From Betaproteobacteria bacterium (GTDB taxonomy: Bacteria > Pseudomonadota > Gammaproteobacteria > Burkholderiales > Burkholderiaceae_E): a stretch of 14,600 nucleotides of DNA. The notes below the pieces were generated by a model. That model was not told the origin of the DNA. It saw only the letters and a list, made by a program, of their open reading frames with translations, and ran no database searches. Shown piece after piece: positions 1 through 7,118 of this stretch. The stretch lies in assembly GCA_009922405.1 (NCBI GenBank), contig RFVZ01000042.1, positions 1-14,600 of the forward strand, written 5' to 3'. Within the stretch, counting starts at the first letter, position 1, and each line of letters starts with the position of its first letter. A program made the translations under genes and the position numbers.

Positions 1-59
1 ACCGCGATCAATTCCCGAATTGCAGGTTCATCTTCGATGATCAGGACTTTTGCGTTCAC
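1..59 (-). CDS. Response regulator, N-terminal fragment (PhoB/OmpR-like receiver domain)
   Basis: Only the first 19 codons lie in the window; the gene continues beyond position 1. Reading leftward from a GTG at 59 gives VNAKVLIIEDEPAIRELIA. This is the beta-1 strand and acidic EDE pocket of a two-component receiver domain, and it closely resembles the start of PhoB-type regulators. The phosphoacceptor aspartate and the output domain are outside the window, so the DNA-binding class and the regulated genes cannot be seen. The GTG is chosen because receiver domains normally begin just before this beta strand; a GGA lies about 8 nt upstream. The gene diverges from galE. PhoB is a good guess, but any OmpR/PhoB-family or other receiver protein is possible. 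Confidence 0.75.
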   Translation of the reverse strand, partial: MNAKVLIIEDEPAIRELIA

Positions 60-174
60 GCTCGGATCCGGTGGTTGCAATCAGCTTGTCACATTATCGG
101 CCTTGTATGACGCTCACATGACGTCCGGAAGTTTTGCTGCGTCGCGCCATCGCGGATGCGCTATCGTTGCTCTT
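60..174. promoter_or_regulatory. Divergent intergenic region between response regulator and galE
   Basis: This 115-bp spacer must hold the start signals of two divergent genes. On the minus strand GATAAT (98 down to 93) is a plausible -10 box for the response regulator, but no convincing -35 box sits 16-18 bp upstream. On the plus strand TTGTCA (86-91) resembles a -35 box, but no good -10 lies at the right spacing. No Shine-Dalgarno sequence is obvious before the galE ATG. The elements are weak and are offered only as candidates. Confidence 0.25.
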
Positions 175-1218
175 ATGATAAAAGAGAGTCAATCCGTAAA
201 GGTCCTGGTCACTGGGGGGGCTGGTTACATCGGTTCCCATACCGTTCTTGAACTGGTCACAGCCGGCTTTGGCGTTGTGGTGGTCGACAACTTGTCCAAC
301 GCGAGTGAGCAAAGTCTGCAGCGCGTGACCGAGTTGACGGGGAAGCCCATCCCATTTGTTAACGCTGATTTGCGCGATCGCAGCGCAATGGCGACGCTCT
401 TTCAAACGCACCGGTTTGATGCCGTGATTCATTTCGCGGGACTCAAGGCCGTCGGCGAATCGGTCAGTAAACCCGTCGCATATTGGGACAACAACGTTGG
501 CGGAACACTTGTACTCCTTCAATCGATGGAGCAGGCTGGCGTCCGGCGCATCGTGTTCTCATCCTCGGCCACGGTTTATGGTGACCCGCAGCGCGTTCCA
601 CTCGACGAGGCCGCTGCGATCCAACCGACCAACCCGTACGGGCGGACCAAGGCGTGCATCGAATCCATCTTGACGGATCTGGCGACCAGTGACCCGTCTT
701 GGGCCATCGGAACACTGCGCTACTTCAACCCGGTCGGTGCCCATCCAAGTGGCCAGATTGGCGAGGATCCTCGTGGTTTGCCCAATAATCTGATGCCCTT
801 TATTGCGCAAGTCGCAGTTGGTCGACGCGAGCGCCTCTCCGTTTTTGGCGACGATTGGGACACCCGTGATGGCACCGGCTTGCGTGACTACATTCATGTG
901 GTGGATCTGGCCCTCGGCCATGTCGATTCACTTCGACGGATTCTTAACCACCCGGGGCACTGGACCGTCAACCTGGGAACGGGCACGGGATACACCGTCC
1001 TCGAAGTCATCCGCGCCTTCGAACGAGCCAGTGGTCGGTCGATTCCGTTCGAGATTGTCAACCGGCGGCCTGGCGATATTGCGAGCTGTTATGCCGATCC
1101 CGCCAACGCGCGAGCGCTCCTGGGTTGGCGCGCTGAACGCCCGCTAGAGCAGATGTGTGAGGACCACTGGCGCTGGCAATCGAACAATCCGAATGGGTTT
1201 TCCAGCACGCATGGCTGA
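175..1218 (+). CDS. galE: UDP-glucose 4-epimerase
   Basis: This enzyme interconverts UDP-glucose and UDP-galactose using tightly bound NAD+ in the cytoplasm. It feeds the Leloir pathway and supplies sugars for surface polysaccharide. The 347-residue product is an extended-type short-chain dehydrogenase. The Rossmann motif GGAGYIG is at about 14-20, the catalytic Ser lies in SSSATVYG (129-136), and YxxxK is PYGRTK with Y155 and K159. The family signatures RYFNPVGAHPSGQIGEDPRG (182-201) and RDYIHVVDLA (237-246) follow. E. coli GalE is 338 residues. The ATG at 175 places the Rossmann strand at residue 9; the frame is open to 37, but upstream starts would add an unrelated leader. The gene stands alone, diverging from a response regulator and ending 15 bp from the panC stop codon. 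GalE is much more likely than other NDP-sugar epimerases because of the SATVYG and VGAHPSG blocks. Confidence 0.95.
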   Translation: MIKESQSVKVLVTGGAGYIGSHTVLELVTAGFGVVVVDNLSNASEQSLQRVTELTGKPIPFVNADLRDRSAMATLFQTHRFDAVIHFAGLKAVGESVSKPVAYWDNNVGGTLVLLQSMEQAGVRRIVFSSSATVYGDPQRVPLDEAAAIQPTNPYGRTKACIESILTDLATSDPSWAIGTLRYFNPVGAHPSGQIGEDPRGLPNNLMPFIAQVAVGRRERLSVFGDDWDTRDGTGLRDYIHVVDLALGHVDSLRRILNHPGHWTVNLGTGTGYTVLEVIRAFERASGRSIPFEIVNRRPGDIASCYADPANARALLGWRAERPLEQMCEDHWRWQSNNPNGFSSTHG

Positions 1219-1233
1219 GTTTGAATGGCCGGC

Positions 1234-2148
1234 TCAGACCTCGAGGTTGTCGATCAGGCGAGTCGCACCGAGTCTGGCGGCAGCCAATACAACCAGTGGC
1301 GTAGCATTGGCCACATCGGCCAAACTGGGTGGCAACAAGTCCGCGCGTCGACGCACCGCGACATAGTCTGGCACCCAACCAAATCCAGAAAGCCGGGCAA
1401 TGGCTTTTTGTTCGGCGGCCAGGGCCTCGGGCCATATGTCCGCTCCAGATTGGGTGTCAGCGTTCGTTTTGACGGAGGATGAATCAGCTCCCGAGCGCAT
1501 CGCGACGCCATTCACTCGAAGCGCCTGGACCGAATCCCGCAACACCTCATGGAGCATCGGCGCCCGAGCGCGATCCTCAGGGGACAGGTATCCGTTGCGA
1601 GATGACAAGGCGAGCCCATCCGGGGCCCTGACGGTCTCGGCAGGGATAATTTCCGTCGGCAATGCGAACTGCTCGGCCATGCGACGCAAGACCATCAGTT
1701 GTTGATAATCCTTCTTTCCGAATACTGCGACCATCGGCTGGACGCAGTTGAAGAGTTTCAACACCACGGTCGTGACACCGGTGAAAAAACCGGGGCGAAA
1801 CTCGCCTTCAAGAATGTCGCCCAAGCCGGTCGGGGGCGAGACCCGATACTCCTGGGGCACGGGATATAGCTCGTTTTCGTCCGGCGCGAACAGGACGTAC
1901 ACCCCTTCGCGCTCTAGTTTCTCGCAGTCAGCCTCAAAGGTTCGCGGGTACTGGTCGAAATCTTCGTTGGGGGTGAACTGGAGACGATTCACAAAAATCG
2001 ACGCCACGACAGGATCACCCAGGCGCGCCGCAACGCGCATTAGCGAGAGGTGGCCCTCATGCAAGTTGCCCATGGTGGGCACGAAGGCGGTTCGCAGTTG
2101 TCCGCGCAACTGGGCCCGGAGTTCGGCCACCGTTCTAACGATTTTCAT
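1234..2148 (-). CDS. panC: Pantothenate synthetase (pantoate--beta-alanine ligase)
   Basis: PanC condenses pantoate with beta-alanine, using ATP through a pantoyl-adenylate intermediate, to make pantothenate for coenzyme A. The 304-residue product shows the nucleotidyltransferase signature PTMGNLHEGH (24-33), FVNRLQFTPNEDFDQYPRT (52-70), FGKKDYQQL (143-151) and the KMSKS-like SSRNGYL (182-188). It ends LGATRLIDNLEV, a normal C-terminus. It is about 20 residues longer than E. coli PanC (283) because of a polar Ser/Asp/Gly/Thr-rich segment at about 212-239, in the C-terminal domain linker. The ATG overlaps the panB stop as TAATG, a typical translational-coupling junction. It is the last gene of the long minus-strand array and converges on galE; no strong terminator hairpin is visible in the 15-bp gap. 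Confidence 0.96.
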   Translation of the reverse strand: MKIVRTVAELRAQLRGQLRTAFVPTMGNLHEGHLSLMRVAARLGDPVVASIFVNRLQFTPNEDFDQYPRTFEADCEKLEREGVYVLFAPDENELYPVPQEYRVSPPTGLGDILEGEFRPGFFTGVTTVVLKLFNCVQPMVAVFGKKDYQQLMVLRRMAEQFALPTEIIPAETVRAPDGLALSSRNGYLSPEDRARAPMLHEVLRDSVQALRVNGVAMRSGADSSSVKTNADTQSGADIWPEALAAEQKAIARLSGFGWVPDYVAVRRRADLLPPSLADVANATPLVVLAAARLGATRLIDNLEV

Positions 2149-3050
2149 TAGAAGCTGTGTTCCGCAGCGGGAAATTCGCCAGAGCGCACCGCTTGAACAT
2201 AGGCAGCAACGGCGTCGGCGATTCCGCTCACACCGGCCTGCCCGTTCAGGAAGTTTTTTGAGAATCGGGGGCGTACCCCGGTGCTGATGCCCAGCAGGTC
2301 ATGCAGCACCAGGACCTGGCCAGAGCAATCCACGCCCGCACCAATCCCGATCGTTGGAACTGCCGCACGCTTTGCGTTCGGCACCGCCAGAGCGGCCGTA
2401 ATTTGGGCGGCGAGTGCGGCTGGGATCATCTCCATAAGGACTAGGCTCGAACCGGCGTCGCCCAGTTCGAGTGCATCCGCTTTGAGTCGTTCAGCGTCGG
2501 CGGGGCTACGCCCCTGAACCCGATAGCCGCCCAAGGCATGGACCGATTGCGGGGTAAAACCGATGTGGGCACAGACTGGAATGCCGCGGGTCACTAAGAA
2601 CTCGACGGTGGGGGCGATCCAGGAGCCGCCTTCGAGTTTGACCATTTGAGCGCCGGCGGCCATTAATCGCCCAGCGGATTTAAAGGCCTGTTCGGGGCTG
2701 GTTTCGTAGGAGCTAAATGGCAAATCCGCGACTACCATGGCGTATCGGGTGCCAGCTGCAACGCATCGAACGTGGTACGCGATCTCGTCGATGCTGACCG
2801 AAAGCGTGTCGTTTTTTCCCTGCAAGACCATCCCAAGCGAGTCCCCAATCAGCATCACGTCGATCTGGGCTGTATCGAGAAGTTGCGCAAAGCTGGCGTC
2901 GTAGCACGTCAGCATGGTGATCCGCTCGCCCGCGTCGCGCATTTGCGCCAACCGGTGCAGCGTGACCCGACGGCGTGGCGCCCCCGTTTGCGGTCCAGCT
3001 TGGGCCCCAGTTTGAGGTCCCGCCGTCAGATCGAGGGGCGTGGTGCTCAC
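2148..3050 (-). CDS. panB: 3-methyl-2-oxobutanoate hydroxymethyltransferase
   Basis: PanB transfers a hydroxymethyl group from 5,10-methylene-tetrahydrofolate to alpha-ketoisovalerate, giving ketopantoate, the first committed step to pantothenate. With a GTG start at 3050 it has 300 residues, against 264 in E. coli. Conserved blocks are LTCYDASFA (47-55), LIGDSLGM with metal-ligand Asp (67-74), VVADLPF (106-112), MVKLEGG (136-142), FTPQSV (165-170), LMEMIP with the catalytic Glu (205-210), IGIGAG (234-239) and the terminal EHSF. The excess length is an N-terminal Gly/Pro/Gln/Thr repeat at 11-24 and about eight extra residues at 225-232 before IGIGAG. The frame is open to a GTG at 3110, inside the preceding kinase gene. 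I prefer 3050 because it lies just after that gene ends, but the start is not certain. Its folate cofactor links it to folK in the same array. Confidence 0.95.
   Translation of the reverse strand: MSTTPLDLTAGPQTGAQAGPQTGAPRRRVTLHRLAQMRDAGERITMLTCYDASFAQLLDTAQIDVMLIGDSLGMVLQGKNDTLSVSIDEIAYHVRCVAAGTRYAMVVADLPFSSYETSPEQAFKSAGRLMAAGAQMVKLEGGSWIAPTVEFLVTRGIPVCAHIGFTPQSVHALGGYRVQGRSPADAERLKADALELGDAGSSLVLMEMIPAALAAQITAALAVPNAKRAAVPTIGIGAGVDCSGQVLVLHDLLGISTGVRPRFSKNFLNGQAGVSGIADAVAAYVQAVRSGEFPAAEHSF
2979..3020 (-). repeat. In-frame 24-nt repeat coding Gly-Pro-Gln-Thr units in PanB
   Basis: The minus strand reads GGACCTCAAACTGGGG for the first unit (from 3020) and GGACCGCAAACGGGGG for the second (from 2996). 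They encode GPQTGAQA followed by GPQTGA. The third codon positions differ, so the duplication is not very recent or the peptide is retained. It lies in the N-terminal tail ahead of the folded domain. Confidence 0.7.
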
Positions 3051-3075
3051 GTCGTGGTGCTCACGGATGGGGTAC

Positions 3076-3756
3076 CTAAATCGCGGTATTAAAGAATTCG
3101 CGCCGACCACGCATGGTTTGAATCTGGCGGATCAGGAGCGCGAAATCCTCATCTCGTTCGCTGGGGTTCATCCGTTGAGTGTTAACGATGAGGAGTGGGC
3201 TGCTGTCGTAGTGATGAAAAAACCGGCTGTAGGCGTCCGAGAGGCGGTTTAGGTAGTCCTCGGTGATGGGCGCTTCGAACTCGTGACCCCGCCGCTGTAC
3301 GCGCTCGATCAGCGACTCCGCGGGCGCTTGAAGGTAGATCACCAGGTCGGGTACCGGCGTGTGCGCATGTAACCCGGCAAAGATTTTTCGGTAGAGCGCC
3401 AGTTCTTCATCATCTAGCGTCAACTCGGCGAACAGTGGATCTTTGTCAAACAGAAAGTCGGCTACCACCATCTGTTCAAATTGCTGGGATTGAGACATCT
3501 CCCGAAGTTGGTCCAAACGCTGGAACAGGAATGACAATTGGGTCGGGAGTGCCCACCTTTCGGCGTCCCGATAAAAGCGTTCCAGAAACGGGTTGACCTC
3601 TGGTTGCTCCAGCAGAAGTCGCCCGTTGGTATGGCTGGCCAATCGGCGCGCAAGGGAGGTCTTGCCCACACCAATGGGACCTTCGATCACGATGTGACGC
3701 CAACGCAGCAAATTCTCGGGGGTGCCGGCGGGATTCGCGGGGGAGAGCGGATTCAT
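3076..3756 (-). CDS. Deoxynucleoside kinase (deoxyadenosine/deoxyguanosine kinase family)
   Basis: This cytoplasmic salvage enzyme phosphorylates deoxynucleosides to monophosphates with a nucleoside triphosphate donor. The 226-residue product has a P-loop GPIGVGKTS at 26-34, then the LLEQPEVNPFLERFY segment (47-62) typical of dNK/dGK enzymes. VVADFLFDKDPLFA (97-110) stands where the family has its DRS-type catalytic strand. A lid with several arginines is at ERVQRRGHEFE (151-161). Length fits the family (about 210-240). The ATG overlaps the folK stop as ATGA. In betaproteobacteria a kinase of this type is commonly found next to folK and panB, which supports the call. Substrate preference among dA, dG and dC cannot be read from the sequence, so I give no symbol. 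Confidence 0.88.
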   Translation of the reverse strand: MNPLSPANPAGTPENLLRWRHIVIEGPIGVGKTSLARRLASHTNGRLLLEQPEVNPFLERFYRDAERWALPTQLSFLFQRLDQLREMSQSQQFEQMVVADFLFDKDPLFAELTLDDEELALYRKIFAGLHAHTPVPDLVIYLQAPAESLIERVQRRGHEFEAPITEDYLNRLSDAYSRFFHHYDSSPLLIVNTQRMNPSERDEDFALLIRQIQTMRGRREFFNTAI

Positions 3757-4301
3757 GTGCGGAAGTATGCCAGTAGCTCGACGGCCTGGTTTGGGTTCTT
3801 GAGCAGGTGGTCCAAGGTTTGCTCGACCCGTTCGTGGTTGGGTAAGCGAAGGCCTGGATCGAGTTCAGCCAGCGGAGCCAACACAAAGGCCCGCTCGCAC
3901 AGTCTCGGATGGGGGAGCGCGAGCGCGGGTGGGCCCTCATCGTTGAGGGTCAGGTCGTCAACCATTAACAGATCGAGGTCAAGGGTGCGCGGGGCGTTAG
4001 GGCTTGAACGCTCGCGGCCAAACTGGTTTTCTAACTCGAGGAGCGCAGACAACAAGGCATGCGGGGATAGCAAGATCCGCAGCCGGACGACGGCGTTGAC
4101 GTAATAAGGCCCGGGCGCATCGACCGGTTTGGTTCGCCATAAGTTGGAGCGAGCGTCGACTCGCGTGTGCGGCAAAGTCTCAAGGGCATCGATGGCGTCC
4201 AAGACCGTGTTAGCGGGATCCCCGAGGTTCGCGCCAATACCGACCCACGCCTTACTGGCGCTGGGGTCCAGGTCAGGGCTCGCCGGCACCCTCGGATCCA
4301 C
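3753..4301 (-). CDS. folK: 2-amino-4-hydroxy-6-hydroxymethyldihydropteridine pyrophosphokinase (HPPK)
   Basis: FolK transfers pyrophosphate from ATP to 6-hydroxymethyl-dihydropterin, the step before dihydropteroate synthase in folate synthesis. The 182-residue frame shows GIGANLGDP (21-29), SNLWRTKPVD (52-61), YYVNAVV (66-72), then the metal-binding APRTLDLDLL (103-112) and LPHPRLCERAFVLAPLAEL (129-147). These are all the family landmarks, and length is slightly above the usual 160-170 because of an N-terminal tail. The start is ambiguous: GTG at 4301 overlaps the end of pcnB by 29 nt, while GTG at 4289 has a GGA about 7 nt upstream and would remove four residues. Its stop overlaps the ATG of the downstream kinase gene. 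The sense of the operon neighbours (PanB uses a folate cofactor) is metabolic but loose. Confidence 0.95.
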   Translation of the reverse strand: MDPRVPASPDLDPSASKAWVGIGANLGDPANTVLDAIDALETLPHTRVDARSNLWRTKPVDAPGPYYVNAVVRLRILLSPHALLSALLELENQFGRERSSPNAPRTLDLDLLMVDDLTLNDEGPPALALPHPRLCERAFVLAPLAELDPGLRLPNHERVEQTLDHLLKNPNQAVELLAYFRT

Positions 4302-5667
4302 CGAGTGTATCTACCTTTGTGCCCCCCTGGTCACTGCCGCTACTGCGGCGTCGCCGTCGGCGCGGGCGGCTGATCCCGGTCGACGAGCTGCCTGGGCCGC
4401 GGGCAAGGTCGGCGATCATCGTGTCCCGCTCATTGGGCGATCCGTCGGCAAATCGGTCCCACCACGCCACCAGCTCGGGTTCGATTTCACCTGCGTCCGT
4501 TCGGAGCATCAAGAAGTCAAACCCGGCCCGATAGCGGATATGTTCGAGCAAGCGATACGGCTGGCTGCCGGTGCGGCGCTCAAAACGCGGTTGAAGCGAC
4601 CAGATTTCGCGCATATCGGCGATAAAGCGCTTCTGGATCGCGAGTTGTTCGCTTTGTTCGTCTAGCGCGAGGTCGATCGCAGCCATCAGCGCGGGAATGG
4701 GGTAATCCCCCCGGGCGATCCCAGCCTCCCAGCGCGTTCGAACTTGTTGCCAAAGCAGCGTGGCAAACAGAAAACCTGGGCTGATACTTTTTCCTTCGCG
4801 AACCCGCTCATCGGTTCGGGCCAACGCAATTTCCACAAACCGAGCGCCCTGTGGCTGTTCGAGGATGACATCCAGGAGCGGGAGTAGACCGTGGTGCAGG
4901 CCCGCATCACGCAGTTGACGCAGACAGGCCATGGCTTGGCCCGACTGGAGAAGCTTCAGCATCTCATCAAAAAGTCGGGCGACCGGGACGTTGTGAATCA
5001 GCTCTGCCATCTCGCGAATCGGCGCCCGGGTCTGCTCCTCAATGGTGAATCCGAGCTTTGCCGCAAACCGCACGGAGCGCAGCATTCGAACCGGATCTTC
5101 ACGGTAACGCGTCGCCGGATCTCCGATCATGCGCAGCAGTCGCTTTTTTAGATCGCTGACGCCGCCGTGGTAGTCGAGCACCTCATCTGAACTGGGGTCG
5201 TAGTACAGCGCATTGACGGTGAAGTCGCGACGGGTGGCGTCTTCCGATTGGCTGCCAAACAAGTTGTCGGCTAATACCCGGCCGTGTTCGTCGGTCTTGG
5301 CTTCGGGGTTAAGTGCTCTAAAGGTGGACGTCTCGATTACTTCACGACCGAACATCACATGGACCAGTCGAAATCGTCGACCAATGATCATCGCCCGGCG
5401 AAATTCCGCCTTCACATCCTCTGGCGTTGCGTTGGTCGCGATGTCAAAGTCCTTGGGGGTGATTCCGAGCAGAAGATCCCGAACCGCGCCACCCACGAGG
5501 TAGGCCTTGAATCCTGCCCGTTGCAGGGTTTCACAGACCTTGATCGCATTGGGCGAGATTAGCTCGCGCTGAAGACCCAGATCGGCGCCCCGAAGGATTT
5601 TGGCCTGACGAGGTTTGGCGAGACGGGGTCCGCGACCCAGCAATCGGTCGAGCAATCGGTTGATCAT
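4273..5667 (-). CDS. pcnB: Poly(A) polymerase I
   Basis: PcnB adds 3' poly(A) tails to RNAs, marking them for degradation; in E. coli it also affects plasmid copy number through antisense RNA decay. The 464-residue product carries the class II nucleotidyltransferase head LVGGAVRDLLLG (57-68) with catalytic DFD (73-75). Next come RRDFTVNALYYD (146-157), GDPATRYREDPVRMLRSVRFAAKL (182-205; key residues R188, R190, R194) and an all-helical body. The C-terminal tail contains a run of six arginines (436-441), the basic RNA-binding type of tail seen in PcnB. The poly(A) polymerase assignment over CCA-adding enzyme rests on length, the RRDFTVNALYYD form and the basic tail. The ATG overlaps the upstream HAD stop as ATGA. 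The pcnB-folK-pan order is a known proteobacterial arrangement. Confidence 0.95.
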   Translation of the reverse strand: MINRLLDRLLGRGPRLAKPRQAKILRGADLGLQRELISPNAIKVCETLQRAGFKAYLVGGAVRDLLLGITPKDFDIATNATPEDVKAEFRRAMIIGRRFRLVHVMFGREVIETSTFRALNPEAKTDEHGRVLADNLFGSQSEDATRRDFTVNALYYDPSSDEVLDYHGGVSDLKKRLLRMIGDPATRYREDPVRMLRSVRFAAKLGFTIEEQTRAPIREMAELIHNVPVARLFDEMLKLLQSGQAMACLRQLRDAGLHHGLLPLLDVILEQPQGARFVEIALARTDERVREGKSISPGFLFATLLWQQVRTRWEAGIARGDYPIPALMAAIDLALDEQSEQLAIQKRFIADMREIWSLQPRFERRTGSQPYRLLEHIRYRAGFDFLMLRTDAGEIEPELVAWWDRFADGSPNERDTMIADLARGPGSSSTGISRPRRRRRRSSGSDQGGTKVDTLGGSEGAGEP

Positions 5668-6449
5668 TCGAAGAGTCGCAACACGGGCCAGCCCGAGGCC
5701 TGCGCCGCCTCTAGCAGGCGGGGATCGGGATTGGTGGCGACCGGGTCAGTCACCTGTCTCAGCAATGGCAGATCGTTCATCGAGTCGCTGTAAAACCAGC
5801 TCCGTTTGAAGGTCCCCAAGGTTTTGTCGAGGCTGTTCAGCCATTGCAACGTTCGCGTTACTTTGCCCTCGCGAAACGACGGCGTCCCGGTGGGCCTGCC
5901 CGTGTAGGCGCCCAAGTGTTCCTCGACCTCCGTTGCAATCAGGTGATCAATTCCAAAAGCGCACGCGATGGGGCGCGTCACGAACGCATTGGTTGCCGTC
6001 ACGAGGGCGCACAGATGGCCTGCCTCTTGGTGATACCTGACCAGATCGATGGCCTCAGGACGGATTGCGGGCCGCACCACTTCGACCATGAACTGGGCAT
6101 GCCATCCATCGACCTCGGCGCGTGGCCATTTCGACAGCGGTTGCAGCGCGTAGTCGAGGTACTCCTGAATGTTCAGGGTGCCGTCTTGATATTGGCGATA
6201 AAAGCGCTGGTTTTCTTGTTCGTGGACCGCGGGGTCAAGGATCCCAATGCGGACCAAAAATCGTCCCCATTCAAAATCACTGTCGATTGGAAGCAGCGTG
6301 TGGTCCAGATCGAACAGGGCCAAGCCGCTCGATGGTTGTTCGCCGGATTGGTCGCCAGATTGGTCGCTAGATTGGTCGTCGGGAAGGTTCGCGGCTGCAG
6401 CAATTTTTGCGCGAGCCGCAGTCGGGTCATAGGGCTTTGAAATGTTCAT
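5664..6449 (-). CDS. HAD superfamily subfamily IB hydrolase (phosphoserine phosphatase-like)
   Basis: This is a predicted cytoplasmic phosphatase of unknown substrate. The 261-residue product has HAD motif I in LFDLDHTLL (45-53; nucleophile D47, acid/base D49), motif II around VTATN (150-154), a lysine near 196 (motif III) and SDSMNDLPLL (221-230; motif IV acidic residues). Subfamily IB proteins usually begin a few residues before motif I. Here about 43 residues precede it, including four tandem DQSx/EQPS units (25-40). ATG at 6449 is the natural start, 12 nt after the hda stop, though no good ribosome binding site is seen. The gene is commonly found between hda and pcnB in betaproteobacteria and is sometimes labelled cicA there. 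Substrate could be a phospho-amino acid or phospholipid headgroup; nothing in the sequence decides. Confidence 0.88.
   Translation of the reverse strand: MNISKPYDPTAARAKIAAAANLPDDQSSDQSGDQSGEQPSSGLALFDLDHTLLPIDSDFEWGRFLVRIGILDPAVHEQENQRFYRQYQDGTLNIQEYLDYALQPLSKWPRAEVDGWHAQFMVEVVRPAIRPEAIDLVRYHQEAGHLCALVTATNAFVTRPIACAFGIDHLIATEVEEHLGAYTGRPTGTPSFREGKVTRTLQWLNSLDKTLGTFKRSWFYSDSMNDLPLLRQVTDPVATNPDPRLLEAAQASGWPVLRLFE
6334..6381 (-). repeat. 12-nt tandem repeat coding DQSS/DQSG units in the HAD hydrolase
   Basis: Three consecutive plus-strand units start at 6346, 6358 and 6370: GATTGGTCGCCA, GATTGGTCGCTA, GATTGGTCGTCG. A degenerate fourth unit is at 6334-6345. On the coding strand they give DQSS-DQSG-DQSG-EQPS. 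The units are nearly identical at DNA level, and a 12-nt period keeps the frame, so copy-number change by slippage would alter only the acidic linker length. Confidence 0.85.
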
Positions 6450-6461
6450 GTTGGGCGGATT

Positions 6462-7118
6462 CTAGCGGACCTCGTGTTGCAGCCATTCGCGTAGCAGCGG
6501 TAGCGTGATGGCTCGCTTCCGTTCAAGCGAAAATCGATCGAGGGCTGCGATCGCTGCGCCAAGTGATCCGAGGTCTCGCGGCAACAGGTCTAGCAGCTTT
6601 TGTGCGATCTCGTCAGGCAGTCTGAAGCCACGGTGCCAGGAGGCGGCCTGAAGCGCCGCCAATTTGTCGGCATCGGCCGGAGGCTGGACTTTGAAGACGA
6701 GGGCCGATCCGATCCGAGTCCGTAAATCTTCGCGCAACTTCAAGTCGCGTGGGGGCCAACGCCCCGCGATGACCAGCGCCCGTTTTGGGGCGCTCTGGGT
6801 TTCGATCCACTGGGTAAAGGCGGCCTGTTGACCCGCGCTGTCCAGTCGATCGACATCATCGAGGGTCCGGATAAGCGAATGTGTCCCTTGGGGTCGCGCG
6901 AGCGCGCGCAAAAGATGAGACTTGCCGACTCCGGAATCACCCCACAGATAAATAAATCGATATTCCAGATCAATCGCATTGGAAAAATCATGGGGCGAAT
7001 CATTGGACGAATCAAGGCGCTTGAGCATCGCTAGGAGGGCTGCGTTACCGCCAACGACAAAGTTATCGAGGGTGGGCGCCGGTGGAGCGCCGAAATCGAG
7101 AATGAGCTGCTGGGTCAC
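6462..7118 (-). CDS. hda: DnaA regulatory inactivator Hda
   Basis: Hda is a AAA+ protein that, with DNA-loaded beta clamp, stimulates ATP hydrolysis by DnaA and so prevents re-initiation of replication. The 218-residue product starts with TQQLILDF, which contains a QLxLxF clamp-binding motif at 4-8. Walker A is GDSGVGKS (60-67), the Walker B region is LDDVDRL (86-92), sensor I is around LVIAGRWPP (115-123), and the arginine-finger segment is LRTRIGSAL (132-140). E. coli Hda is 233 residues. The frame stays open far upstream to 7574, but that part is the shadow of the preceding membrane gene. I place the start at GTG 7118, which overlaps the upstream stop as GTGA and puts the clamp motif at the N-terminus. 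Position between an AI-2E protein and pcnB matches known betaproteobacterial order. Confidence 0.93.
   Translation of the reverse strand: MTQQLILDFGAPPAPTLDNFVVGGNAALLAMLKRLDSSNDSPHDFSNAIDLEYRFIYLWGDSGVGKSHLLRALARPQGTHSLIRTLDDVDRLDSAGQQAAFTQWIETQSAPKRALVIAGRWPPRDLKLREDLRTRIGSALVFKVQPPADADKLAALQAASWHRGFRLPDEIAQKLLDLLPRDLGSLGAAIAALDRFSLERKRAITLPLLREWLQHEVR

Noticed and set aside
37..174. Upstream extension of galE
   Set aside because: The 46 extra residues precede the Rossmann strand, resemble no known GalE leader, and overlap the divergent response regulator start.
94..522. Minus-strand ORF of 142 codons opposite galE
   Set aside because: It is antisense to strongly conserved galE coding sequence and without recognisable features.
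1219..1233. Terminator between convergent galE and panC
   Set aside because: The gap is only 15 bp and shows no stem with a T-run; CCTCGAGG nearby is a short palindrome inside the panC coding end.
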